Source: Podochytrium sp. JEL0797
Lineage: Eukaryota > Chytridiomycota > Chytridiomycetes > Chytridiales > Chytriomycetaceae
Length of the DNA stretch: 36,793 nucleotides
Direction: 5' to 3'
Assembly: GCA_027596195.1 (NCBI GenBank)
Contig: JADGJG010000146.1
Location: forward strand, 1-36,793
Of the stretch, positions 20,899 to 32,463 are shown in pieces; position 1 is the first letter of the stretch, and each line of letters starts with the position of its first letter. The notes under the pieces are model-generated. The model saw nothing but the letters and a program-made list of their open reading frames with translations, had not been told where the DNA came from and searched no databases. A program made the position numbers and the translations under genes.

Positions 20899-22198
20899 AT
20901 GGCGACTTTGTTCCCAACTGCCCTGTCTCTCTTTCTGCCTCAATATGGTGAGACAGATAACTAATAATGGAAAAGTACTGATGCAACTTAACAATAGAGC
21001 GGCTGCGGAATGCCATTCTGTCAAATTCCGACGCCGAACAGCAACTTGCAAATCACCTGCTGATCGTGGACGCACTGCAAAAGAAGTGTGCTGCAGCATC
21101 AGTGCAGGAGAAAGACGCACACGCGATCGTGTTAAAGGAGCAGGGCCACCTGAGGAATCTGGGAAAGGTCGCATCTTGTTTCAAGCCAATTTATAACTCC
21201 CCTGTTGAACGCGCTTTTCATCAACAGTTCAGCTTCATTGCAAAGCTTCGCGACAAGTCACAATATCAAGATGACGTTTCAAATGCCCAAGCATCGCTCT
21301 TCCAAACTGAGAACCGACTGACGCATGAACGAGAGAGGTTGGCCGATTTGAACACACAGCTCTTGTCAATTGAACTCGAGACCACTCGATTGCAAAGTAA
21401 TGTAACAAAATTGACTGCAAATCGAGCTGATCTGGTGTTGCTTCTGGAGCACGCGTTTCGATTGGGTCAAAATGAAAACCATCCCGAACCAAGCGATTCG
21501 TCTGCATTCGAGGTGGATTCGCGACTTGGATATCAGCATTCTCAAATAATGACTGCGATTCAAAAGGTTTGGATCGATTACATATATTTGTTGGCTGGGT
21601 GTTAAAATCTAAGAATCGAATGCAGAAACAAACCGAAATAGCCCAACTTGCCCTTGCCGAGCCCGAATTCAATTCTGCCGAACAGCAATTGACAATCTGC
21701 CTTGACTCCATCACTTCAATCCTCCAATCCGCTCAACTCGAAGTACGCAACAGTTATAAGGAGCTTTTCGAATTCAGTCAAGAACGCGTCGCCAAAAGCG
21801 CCGCCAAACTCGCCGCCAATCATGTCAAGAAAGCGAAACTCTGCCTTCCACCGTCTGTTCCGATTCCAGAGTCAGTCGCGAGGCGAATGCACTTTCAAAG
21901 CCTCGATCGGTTATCCATCTCACAGAATATTCGGTCCCTCGAAACTTTGGCATCCAAAATCAGGGTTGCAATTCAGGATGTGCGAGCCGTAAATGCGTGG
22001 GTTCGCACTTCGATTCGAGATGCCGAAGAGTCGGAGAAGGAACGGGGTGTTCAATTGGATGCTGTTGCGAGACGGATTTTGAACCACAGAGTGTCGTTGT
22101 TTGAAAACGGGTTGGCAGATTTGATGCAAGAAGGCGGGATGGTTGGCATCATCAGTGGGGTTGTTGAATCTTGCGAGCTTGTTCCAATTATTAAATAA
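20899..22198 (+). CDS. Coiled-coil protein of unknown function, copy 1
   Basis: 396 aa from three exons: 20899-20947, 20998-21566 and 21626-22198, all phases closing. It starts MATLFPTALSLFLPQYERLR. Residues about 25-230 are rich in heptad-like helices (AQASLFQTENRLTHERERL, LNTQLLSIELETTRLQSNV), and a second helical region follows the third exon's ERVAKSAAKLAANHVKKAKL. The C-terminus, IISGVVESCELVPIIK, is less polar. No domain is recognised; a structural or scaffold role is possible. The first exon is only 49 nt, chosen because it gives an ATG and an exact phase match to GAG at the junction. The second copy is identical except for one Ser/Thr change, so it cannot serve as an independent conservation test. 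Confidence 0.7.
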
Positions 22199-22291
22199 TA
22201 AAAGACAATTGCCTGCACTGGTCCTTGCTGCCGTTTTCGAAAACTCGCGCTTCTCGACCTCCCATGGTGTCTTTTTCAAACAGCTGATTAT

Positions 22292-23817
22292 TCACATTTT
22301 TATTTCCGACATGAACGTCACTTTTCGAAACAGCTCATTGAATTGCGGAAATTTGTCGGCAAAGTCTAGAATTCCCTCTCGATTAGAGGGAGCGACGCGT
22401 TTTCCGAGGAAAAAAAGAACTCACCGTATGTCCTCACTTCCATCCCCTCCACTCCTCCCAACCGACAACACTGCTCCGCTTTAAGCCCATCCACAAACTC
22501 GCATCGCGTTCCCATCACTTCCCAAGAGTTTGTATTCCCCACAGGAACATACTCCTGCGCGACATGGAATGGCTTTTCCATTCGATTTGCATACGTTTTG
22601 AGACGCGTCATGTGTAAGAGGAGAGGGTGCGTTCCAGCTACGTTCCATTGGAGGAACGAGTGTCCGCAAAATATGGTTCCTGCTGGAAAGTGAAATACAT
22701 TTTCCGTGGTGAAAGACGCGTTCGTCTCTGCCCCCTTGTCATGCAACCTCGCAGCCTCCATGTTCCTATTCTTCACTTTCTCCACAACTCCCACGGGATG
22801 CGGATCCCTCTGATTCACGTAAAACACGTCTTCCAAGCTAACACCCCCCTCTTGTAATTTTCTGACACCACCCACCTCAACCCCACCCCACCTCCTCGCA
22901 ACAACCCCAAACCCCCACCGAAACGCCTCCTTATCCCCCCACACCATCTCAAAAAACACATGCGCCCTCACACAAATCCATTCAGCAACCACCAACCCTT
23001 TCCACACCGCCTCCCTCGATTTATCCACCACCACAATCCCACTCTCCCACTCCCTTTCACTCGTGGCGTACGTGAATCCCATGAGGGCGTAGATTTTGTT
23101 GGTGGGTGGTGTGGAGCGGTAGTCGGGCCAGAAGAGGGCGCCTGTGCGGGTGAATTGGGGGGTGGTAAAGAGGTGGGAGGGGTCTTGTAATATCAATACG
23201 TCTGGGTCCAAGAAGAGGACGCGGGTGAAAGGGGAGGTTAAGATGGCGGTGGGTTTTGCGGCGCCGCGTTTTATGTTTTTGAGGGACCAAGGGGTTGTGG
23301 TTGGGGGGGCTGGGAATGCACGGATGGAAACGTTGAGGGAGGTGAGTAAGGCGATGGTGGTTGCGGGTACGCGTTCGGTGTCGATGTGTGCGAATTCGAT
23401 GGGGAGTTGACAGTTGGATAAGCGGAGGGAAATGATGGTCGAGAGTTGAGGGGAGTTTGGGTTTCCGAGGATGGTGATTCCTGTTGTGGTTGGCGCGAGG
23501 ATTGGGTTCGAAGGGAACGCGTCGAGGGTGGATAGGAAAGTTTGAAGTGATTTTTGGAGTGATTTTTCGAGTGGTGAGAGATCTGTTTCTGGGTTGTAAG
23601 CGAGCGGGATCACGGCGGGTCGGTGGTATTTGACAGTTGAACTGGAATTTCGGGAATGAAACGACGCTGTGTCCGTGACGGGCAGGCGGAGAATTAGGAG
23701 AGTGAATGTCGCAATTGAACTGAGAACGAGCAAGACAAGACGGGAGAAGTGGAGCCGATTGGTGGTGAGTGGCCGTTGCAGCGCTTCTTGGACGCGCATT
23801 TTTTGACAGTTTGGCAT
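22292..23817 (-). CDS. MNN1-type alpha-mannosyltransferase, copy 1
   Basis: Type II Golgi membrane glycosyltransferase of the fungal MNN1/Mannosyl_trans3 group, which adds mannose to protein-linked glycans. Two exons: 22425-23817 and 22292-22365, 488 aa. The final intron (GTGAGT...TTCTAG) is preferred to read-through because it adds a clean 24-residue tail (DFADKFPQFNELFRKVTF). A short cytoplasmic N-terminus precedes the membrane anchor (residues 26-43, LVLLVLSSIATFTLLILR). The catalytic block is LTSPFTRVLFLDPDVLILQD, with the metal-binding DxD at D204/D206, followed by GALFWPDYRS, WESGIVVVDK and WGDKEAFRWG, all typical of the family. The start at 23817 is the first ATG in frame. Gene ends face the coiled-coil gene, 93 nt away. 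Confidence 0.85.
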
Positions 23818-23951
23818 GGCGCATTTGAAACCAAATAAAACAATCAACGGATATCAATATGCACTTCTACTTGATGCAATAATCGCTTGCATTGAAAAAA
23901 GCACGCAATAATGTCGTTCAAGCCGCGTTGGTCACAGCACATGGGCCGCAT

Positions 23952-23952
<1 letters not shown>

Positions 23953-23995
<43 letters not shown>

Positions 23996-24009
23996 CGGGG
24001 GGGGGGGGG
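23953..24009 (+). repeat. Poly-G tract at the duplication junction
   Basis: Forty-three consecutive G, one C (23,996), then 13 more G, running straight into AGTTGGTTGATGACA, the start of duplication unit 2. The left end of unit 1 (11,174) has only five G before the same AGTTGG. The G-run can form stacked G-quadruplexes. The same 43 G plus C recurs at the window end. Confidence 0.95.
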
Positions 24010-24175
24010 AGTTGGTTGATGACATGCAAGTTTTGGGCTGGTCATTTTATTTGACGCGCGTTGTCGTTCTTGCATGGGCTATTCGAGGCAGGTTGAGGGG
24101 ATGATGCATATCGCATTAACAGGAATCATTGAGGATTTTTTGAAATGAAATTTGAAATTTGAAAAACAAAACTCG

Positions 24176-27100
24176 ATGTCCGAAGAGCCGCAGCCGCCCG
24201 CGCACTTGGCGCAACGACCTCCTCTCTTTGACGCGGCCTTTGACGACGACATTTCCGACTTTGCGCTGGCATCGCAGCTGGCGCCCTTCGTGTCTGGGCG
24301 GGCCAGGGCGGCGTCTAGGGAGTGCGTGCCTAGCAATGTCCTCGCGGAGTCTAGGGAGCCGAGGGAGGGCAGTGCCCTAGTGGAGTCTAGGCATCCTGGC
24401 GAGAACAATCCCTTCGATATCGATGCCTCAACGGCCCTTCCCGCGCCCATCTTGTCGAGCTTCACGTTTGACGACGAGGACGACGACCTCACGAGCACAC
24501 AGTGGCAGTTTATCAAACTACACGACAACGATGAAGATCCCTCGAGGAGCCCTTCTGTCACAAACAAATCCGTTGTGCCAGAAACCCCCGTGGCTGCTCA
24601 ACGATCCGCCAACTCGTTTGAAACCCACCACACCCCACACGCAACCCCAACGAAACCACCCCTCGCTCCACCCGCCACACTCACTCGCTCTCGCACCCCA
24701 ATCCTGCGAAAATCCTCCAAACTGAAAAAGTCAAAGGACGCGAAATCGCGCAGACACACCATCAACGCGTTTTCAACCACTGCCTCTTCATCCACATTCT
24801 CTGCCACTCCCGCACATTCGAATTCGTTGCTTCAAAAACGCTCCCGTTCTCTCGAATCCGAATCGCGAACCCATCTCAGAATTTCGCGTCGCAAGCACGC
24901 GTATGCCGGATCATCCCACGCCCAAGACGAGCGGTTTCGTGACTTGTCGGCTTCGCCAGAGAGAAGTGTTGGGGAAGAAGTCCGGTTACAGTCCATGCTT
25001 GCGCGAACGCCCAAAATGGCGAGGAGGAAGGGTCGATTCCGCCGGAGGCATCGCGAGTCGTCTATCGATCGCATCGCTTCTGGTCAACTCAAATCCTTTG
25101 TCGATTGTGCTGTGGGTCCGAGTCAGAATGAGTCCGAACGGCCTGTCGATAACGATGCGGTGGATGTTTGCGATTTTGTAGCGGTAGAAATCACCCCGTC
25201 TGTCGAATTTCGCGACTCTAGTGAACGCGATGTGGAATCTTCTGCTCTCGAATCTGAGATTCGACACCGCGGATCGCCACTCCCATCGATTTCACCGCCA
25301 AAGAACGAAACCACAGTAAACATACCCTCTCGAACCGATTCCATATCCAACGAAATATCAGAACAAGAACTGCTGGCATACGTGCAGAGTGGAGCCATGG
25401 ATTTCGGATACGACGGTTCGAAACCCCCACCAATTTCGAAAACGCATTCAACGAGTATGATACCAATTTTCGCCACAGACTTGAACTCACAACAACCGCC
25501 ACCCCAATCCCCTCTTGGCACAACTCCTCCCATTCTACCCTCCCCGCTGGCCGCGACCTCCGGATTCACAACGGGTCGAAACCGCAAAATCTCGATCCCG
25601 CAGGATAAACTGGAATTCGGTCGTCAACTGATTGACTCTTATCAAACCGATTCGAGTGTCGCGGATCTGCGTCCCTTGAACGGTTCGGGTTTGGACGGCG
25701 GCGGGTTCAGGAAACTGCCTGTGGCTTTGAGTCTTGCCGATTTGGCTGTGAATGCGAGTCAACAAGGAAAGATCACTGGCTCGGTTGGAGTGTGAGTCGT
25801 TTGAAATGAGAGGGGGTTTTTGACTTGCAACATCACAGCACGCCGCGGAGCCTCGGGCCGTTCTGTACTCCCTTCAAGGCCGCGCCATTCCCCCCTCCAT
25901 CATTCCACGCAGCGCCAGGGAACCCCGTTACTTCAACTCCCTACTCGGTAACCAAGATTCCCGACGCGTACGAACCCACCTTTTCGACCGGCGGATTCAA
26001 AAAACTCGCGCCTCCGCTTTCGAAGCAGAGAGGCGATAAGAATACGGCGGCTTTACTGCAGAAGATATTCTGTGATGACGAGGAAGAGGAGGGGGGAGGT
26101 GTTGGGGATGTTCTTGCTGTTGATTTCGGAGATGGAGGGGATGGTGGTGTGGGGTTGAGCAAGAGCGGTGTGGAAACGTGTGGGATTGACAGTCAGGAAT
26201 TTGGGAAAGACTTTATCGGCGGTGGGGTGTGCGTGGAGGGCGAACGCGCGGATGTCAACCCCACCGGCTCACGTGATCCACACGACGCGTTTTCACCGAC
26301 GAGTTCGAAAGATGCGATCGTGTTTGGAAGCGGTGCCGGGAACGACGTGTTCTCTGGAGGATTCTTGGAAAAGAGTGGATCCTCGAAACCAGTCGATTTT
26401 GATTTCATTGGTGGGTTTGGCGGTGGTGGTGGCGGGTTCATGACCGGAAACCGAAAGAAGCTGGCGGCTCCGAGTGTCGCTAATGCTGCGAAAGCGCGGC
26501 AGCTTTTGATGGGATCTGATGTGATTGGGTCGTGGATGGTGGCGGGTGAAGACAGTGGAGATGTTGTCGGGGATGAGAGTAAGTTGGAGCATCAATCGCT
26601 TGCCGGGGTCGAAGATACCGAGAGCACGCGACGCGCGCGTGAGTTTTTCAAGGAATCCACTGACGAGTTTTCGGACCCGATACCACTGCCGCAGGCGCAA
26701 CCTCCCGTCATACCACACCACCGCCTCGCCGTGAAATCGAGCGGCTTCTCCTTCGCAAGCGGCAAGAAAATGGCGCCAGTGAACTCGGACGCTGTGAAAT
26801 CGTTTTGGGCTGGAATCGTGGACGACGAGGATTTGGTCAAAAGTTCAACAACGTGGGAAACACCACCCACTCCTGCCCCGCGCGCTCAACCTTCGCCAGC
26901 AAACTTTTCGACACCCTTGAAGGTTGGATTCTCGTCTGGAAAGGGCCGCGCTCTGCCGAAACCGTCGTTGGAGCAACTCCAAAAACGCGATTCGTTGTTT
27001 TCCTCTGTTTCTGGGGCGTCTACGTTACCGGGGATGGGAACCCCGCTCCCATCATCAATCCAACGCACCTTTCCCGAAACTCCACTCCCCACCTCGCGAA

Positions 27101-29731
27101 CCACCATCCCCACAATCCCATCCGTCATCCCCACCCTCTCAACCACCACAACACAAACCCCCTCGCGCCCACTCAAAACCCCCAAACAAAAAGGATTCAA
27201 AACTCCCTTCCTTTCCGCTTCTGCAAAATCGAACGAACCCAGTTTCACAACGCCGCGACCGGTGCATCAACCTTTTATTGCGTCTTTGAATGGATCCGTT
27301 TCGAGTCACGATCTTGCGATGACGCCAGGGCCGTTTTCAGGTATCAAGAAACCGTTTAAGACTCCAGGGATGACGCAGAAAAAGTTTGTGTCGCCCATGA
27401 TCAAGGGAGGTGGTGTGGGGGGTGGTACACCGGTTCATGGGAAGCGCGTGGATCGGATGGCGGGTGGCGGGGGCGAGAGTGTCAAGAAGGTGGAGCAACG
27501 CGTGTTTTTTAATCTCAAAGGTATATGGAAGCGAGTCGAGGGGGGTGTGAATGGGTGTTTCTCTGATACCGTTTTTTTTGGTGGGTTGTGTAACAGACCC
27601 GCCTCCACGCGTCACGATGCGCGAAATACTTCAAAACTCTCGACACATTGGATCTGTTTCTGAAAGGTACAGTGCATGTATTTCCGCTCCCCATTCTTTT
27701 TAGTTCTTGTCGAGCTGAGCACAAAAAAACCTCTGGTTTCGCGATGACAGAAGCGAGGCCGTCCTCCACATGACCTCCCTCTCCGCCAAATCTTTCCACT
27801 TCCCAACCGCTTCAGGCCCCAATTGGGGCCCCATCGAGTGCATGAACGAGTTGTTGGCGATGGGAATGAACGCCAACAAAGTCACAATCGCTTGGGTCAA
27901 CAATCATTACCGCTGGATCGTGTGGAAGCTTGCCGCCATGGCGCGTACGTTTCCGGATCTGAAGGAGTCATGTTGGAGTGTGGAGGGTGTGAGGAGGCAG
28001 TTTTTGTATCGGTTCGTTCGTTTTTTTTGTGAAATGTGGCGGTTTGGGAACTCAAAATTTTTTTTGAGCAGGTATCAGCGGGAATATTGTGACGGCAAAC
28101 GATCGTGTTTGAACTTGATTATCGAAGGAGACGCGCCTTCCGAAGCGTTGATTGTGTTGTGTGTGGCGGATGTGTTTGTGGAGGGAAATTCGGTGCTCGA
28201 AACGGGCGTTGATTGTGAGTTTTCGACTGGAAATCTCTCCTCAAATTACTCACCTTGTAACCACTAGTGTCGTCTGCGGCGCCCGAAAATATTATGCTCG
28301 AACTCACGGACGGCTGGTACAGTTTGAAAACGCAACTCGATCCCGTCCTGTGTCGAGCGTTGGTGAATGGAAAGTTCAGTATCGGACACAAACTCTTGAT
28401 TTGTGGAGCTCAGGTAAACCCCTTTCTTTCCCTTTTTGTGGCGTGGTGATTGACTCCATATTGATCAAAGGCGGTTGGAGAACGTGGAACAAAATCCCCC
28501 CTCGAAATCGGCGACCGTCTCCACCTCAAACTCTGTTCCAATGGAACCCGACTTGCCAAATGGGACGCGAAGCTCGGGTACCAGAAACGATCGTGTCCCT
28601 TCCAAGTTGGGATCGCGCGCGTGTCGGCAGAAGGCGGGGCGATACCGTTGGTGGATGTGGTTGTCACGCGCGTGTATCCGGTGATATTTATTGAGAGCAA
28701 GGTGAAGAGGACGCAGGTGGAGGAGGATGAGGAGACGAGGAAGTATGAGGTTTGGTTTTTTGGTTGCGTGTGGGGGGTTTTTGCGATCTCCGAATGGCTT
28801 TGACATAGTTGTGATCAAAACAGGAACGAATGAACATTGAATGTCAAAGAATCGCATACGAATACCAAAAGTCAAGTGACGGAGCGAGCTTGGAAGGAAT
28901 CGATATTCGCGGTGAAGCGGAAGACGCGGTGCCACGACGCAATGTGAGTCTCATGCTGCGACTCAAAGTGTGCGATTTCCCACCCGATGGACATTCCGTT
29001 GAATCGTGCGCGACTACGACATTGACGGTTTGGAATCCGGATCCGGCTGTGTTGGAGGTGTTGAAGGAGGGAAAACGTGTCAAGGTGTGTGTGCGTTCTT
29101 GGAGCCTTTTTTTGTTTATTTCTCATTGACGCAAATCCCCGAAACTAGATGATGGGTCTACTTCCAGACACATACGAATCCGCCACCCCCTGTTTCCTCA
29201 AGATGGGTCCAAAGAAAATGATTTACCCGATCCCCGTGACGCCTCAAGAGCTCAAACGAACACTCTACATGCCTCGCGCGTATACTTCCATCATCGAATT
29301 GGAGAGTCTTGAAAACGGGTCCGAGTTTGACGTGATGGCAGTTGCGTGTTCGACTGGCGAGCAGTGTGTTGAAATTGTGGATGAGGGGATGGTGAGGTTG
29401 AAGGTGCAGGCTTATTACAAGTGTTTTGGGAAGATTAAGGTATACTTTTTGCTTGGCGTTTCTTGTCTCATTGGTTGATCACATCCTCGGGAACAGGTTG
29501 GCGACGTGGTTGCGTTGCGAAATCTCAAACACCATTTCGGAACTGCAATCTTTGCGAAAGAGTGTGGAGTTTTGGTTTCGGCGTTCAATAAGGTGGAGCA
29601 AGACATGAGGGATCGGTTGATCGAGTTTCGGTGAGTGTGTTTTGGGGGTGTGTGAAATTCGCGTTGCTTGAATCGTTCGCGCTGAAATATTCAATGGCAG
29701 AAATGGGGGGGATTTCAAGCAGTTTATTTAG
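24176..29731 (+). CDS. BRCA2: BRCA2 homologue, copy 2 (intact)
   Basis: RAD51 mediator of homologous recombination. Eleven exons: 24176-25791, 25839-27520, 27597-27666, 27751-28011, 28072-28214, 28268-28413, 28471-28749, 28824-29084, 29149-29439, 29497-29630 and 29701-29731. Together they give 1637 codons plus stop with no frame break. Long disordered N-terminus; BRC-like repeats at about residues 463-490 (GFTTGRNRKISIPQDKLEFG), 590-620 (GGFKKLAPPLS, weak), 738-770 (GGFMTGNRKKLAAPS), 841-872 (GFSFASGKKMAPVNS) and 902-932 (GFSSGKGRALPKPS). The helical domain spans about 1101-1257 with NHYRWIVWKLAAM near 1174, OB1 1258-1399 (LTDGWYSLKTQLDP), OB2 and OB3 to the end. The Tower insertion of OB2, about 130 residues in human, is reduced to a short charged segment around KRTQVEEDEETRKYEERMN. 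The protein stops soon after OB3. Confidence 0.9.
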
Positions 29732-31365
29732 AGAGTTTGCGATTAGTAGTGGGACTCATTTTTGCTTTTCAGCGTACTGTTCATAAACATCAGAAATTTT
29801 TTTTTTACGCCCTTGCCACACTCATCCTTGCTGCCTCGATGTTGCTTTCTCCCTCTGCGGGCATCTCCACTAAGCTGCACCCGCTGGGCTTGAAAAAATT
29901 CCTCAACGAGCTCGTCACAGCAGCTTATCTGCCCACCTCTCGCACAATAGGAAAAGAAAGCAACGGCCCATTCGCCTCACAAACAATAAGCTTAACCCTG
30001 CAGCTCAAAATTATCGTATCGTAACCCTCCACTCGGTACACAATGACGTTGCGGAATACGTGGGGCCAAGAGCATTTGCCCAGTTGTCCACAGAGTTGGT
30101 AGTGTATTTGCAGGGTGTCATAGCACTTTGCTGATTCCCTCGAGTCCAAATCGCATTTGCACCCTTCCTCCGTTTCCAAACAGCAAGTTTTCCGCATTGC
30201 ACAGCTTTCCCAAAGATCTCAACACCCTGCGCTAATCGTGCATTTCCGACTCGCCAGCAGAGGCAAATCTCATATCCAGGAGGCTCGAACGCCGTGTTCG
30301 TTAACGCGAAAGATATTGGGTTCAACGACTTGGTGATGAGATACACAAAGCCGTCATATGAATAGACGAAAACGACAGATGCTTCTACCTCCATTCCCTC
30401 CACCAGCTGTACTGTGCCACCAGAATGAATGCGCGAAAGCTTCGAGCAGCTTGGAAGCAGAAACCGCAAACTCGGGAGTAGGCCGTACCAATCATCACAG
30501 CGTTGTCGTTGAAGCACCCACGAGAGTCCATCGGGTTGAGATGCCTAAGGAAATCTGCTGTCGCTCATTCGCTCCTCAAAATAACTGTTACGCTTCTCAA
30601 ACTGCCCCACCAACAATTCTGCAACCACCTCCGCAATGATCGGCACAATTCTTGTGCCTTGACATTATGCAGGGATCGAGGGAAAAAGTGAGGTTATTTT
30701 GTTTTTTATTTCAAGGGGTGGAGGGTTGGGCGGAGATGCTGATCGAGGTGAAAGTGGTGCGATCAAATTCGAAAATTACTGATGTTTGGACATTCATTTC
30801 AGATTTTCACAAGTACGCGTTGTAGACCGAGACCTACCATATTACGCGGTTATTTGAGCGGATACAGAGGCGAAACAGGTGTTTTTATGCCTTCGTCAAA
30901 GGAAAAGAAGAAATTATTCACGAGGGACCTGGGACCGGTTAGCTGAGTTTTGGTGAATGAGTTTTGCAGGGGGGTGAAATCGCATCATGTCGTTATAATT
31001 CAAATCGCTTGCTTGCCAAACATGAATCGTCGATCCTGTCAATTCTGCTTACTCCCTCTGTGTGCATATCCTCTAAATCATACCCGCTGCGCTTGAGAAA
31101 ATGTCTCAGCGAGCCGTCACAAACAACTCCACTTACTCGTCCGTTAGAGAAATGCAACGGCCTTTGCCTGAATGTTTCCAGCGCGTCAGACTGATTTCAC
31201 TCGTGTATATATGTGATCAACTAGCCTACTTTTTTTCTGCTACACGAAAGTTTGAAAAAAAAGATAATACTATCGGATCTTAACCGCAATTAATTCACTG
31301 AGGCAGAGACTTCTTTTACTTCCCTTATTTCACTTATAAATTACTGATAAATTAAATAAACAAAA
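29732..31365. other. Degenerate intergenic stretch, copy 2
   Basis: Counterpart of 16,916-18,577 with several indels relative to it: insertions near 30,050, and losses near 30,120, 30,270 and 31,003. The minus-strand frame is open for 168 codons (30,011-30,517), longer than in copy 1 because of these indels, but it has no start consistent with copy 1. The 17.0/18.2-kb diverged repeat pair recurs at about 29,838 and 31,040, and the 10.8-kb relic at 30,650-30,785. Confidence 0.5.
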
Positions 31366-31959
31366 CTAGAGAATAAAAGAGAAAACAGAAGCCACAACTC
31401 CCATTCCAAGAACTCCTCTGACCGCACCACTTTCATAGATATTAGTCGTGGTGGATATAGCCTTGGTGCTCGTAGCAAAACTCTTGGTGAAGGAAGAACG
31501 AACAGCAGTGGCTGTCGATGCGACATGAGCCTCCGATGGCGTGGGGTTCTCACGCTTCACCGGCAATGCCGCCACATAACTAATGTACCCGTTCGAAGGG
31601 TTCGAGACTCCGCAGTTGGCAAAGTCGGACTCAGGGTATCCCACGTGGTTCGGGTACGTCACGCAGCTGCTGCAATTACCCGTCACCTCGGCTTCCGGTT
31701 TGAAGTCAATCAAACAGTAGCAGGTGATAAAAGGGCCCGATTGAATGACGGCCGAGTAGTTGATTCCGGTTTGGTTGAGGGAGGTGGTTGTGCATTCGGT
31801 GTTACAGGTTTTGGCGGTGAAGAGTTTGTCCACGGGACCAACTTGGACTGCGACGGCGCGAATGGGGTATCCTGGACCGGCGTAACATTTTGAACCGTCC
31901 ACGAAGGGAGTTGGTGTGGGAAGCGCGATTGGCAGGGAGGTTGTGATGGAGACGGACAT
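31366..31959 (-). CDS. WSC-like Cys-rich surface protein, copy 2
   Basis: 197 aa, same length as copy 1, with every cysteine kept. Differences are conservative or fall in the linker (for example EVQVTG to EAEVTG, TQSEAH to TPSEAH, KAMATT to KAISTT). It has the same Ser/Thr-rich linker and C-terminal hydrophobic tail (GPI-signal-like), and again lacks a visible N-terminal signal. Intactness despite divergence supports coding function. Confidence 0.65.
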   Translation of the reverse strand: MSVSITTSLPIALPTPTPFVDGSKCYAGPGYPIRAVAVQVGPVDKLFTAKTCNTECTTTSLNQTGINYSAVIQSGPFITCYCLIDFKPEAEVTGNCSSCVTYPNHVGYPESDFANCGVSNPSNGYISYVAALPVKRENPTPSEAHVASTATAVRSSFTKSFATSTKAISTTTNIYESGAVRGVLGMGVVASVFSFIL

Positions 31960-32463
31960 GTTGAAGTTTTCTTTGTGACGAAATCACGCTTTTTAAATCC
32001 GTTTTATGATGTGGTTGAACTTTTATTCGCTGGATCAAAATGACACACGAAAGCCAAGTTGTTCTGTGCCAAGTTCTGCGGGGTGTCGAACATGTTAAAT
32101 TACTCATTGGGCTTTCTGTGTGGATCTGGATTAAGTCGTAGAGGGAGAATGAAATGGAGAGCGTCTTCGTTCGCAGATCTCCATTGTGTACCAAGGCGTG
32201 AAATCGGCAGAAATCAAACTGAGCCCTTTTCTTCATATTTTTCGTGAGGCAAGTGGCTTCTACTATTGAAGAATTTCGGTGCATACACAGCCCATGCGCA
32301 TGTAAATGCTTTTGCTCTTGCAGCCTTTGTCATTGCCCTTTTACCAGTGCGTGTAAACGACGCCGAATGATGCCAACTCAGTGTGAAACACGAGGACATC
32401 AATCTCAATACTTATCCTTGGGTTCTGGCCGCGTCGCAGAAGGTTTGGCATGATTGGGGGTAT
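31960..32463. other. Spacer between WSC-like and BtuF-like genes, copy 2
   Basis: Counterpart of 19,172-19,677. The long minus frame seen in copy 1 is broken here around 32,210-32,235. Nothing else recognisable. Confidence 0.5.

Larger units (their letters stand above)
11174..24009 (+). repeat. Tandem duplication, unit 1 (about 12.8 kb)
   Basis: Everything from GGGGGAGTTGGTTGATGACA at 11,174 recurs from 24,005 in the same orientation. The offset is 12,830 at first, then 12,817, 12,816 and 12,786-12,789, reflecting small indels. The unit ends in the G-run at 23,953-24,009. It carries BRCA2, a WSC-like gene, a BtuF-like gene, a coiled-coil gene and an MNN1-type gene. Identity is patchy, from no visible difference over the last ~2.98 kb to about 8% divergence in parts of BRCA2. 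Confidence 0.95.

Noticed and set aside
22960..23857. Open frames opposite and overlapping the mannosyltransferase, including a His/Pro/Arg-rich 266-codon frame
   Set aside because: Alternate frames of a C-rich coding strand; no start context or domain.
23892..24104. Open frame encoding a poly-glycine stretch through the G-run
   Set aside because: A by-product of the homopolymer; no conserved flanking sequence.
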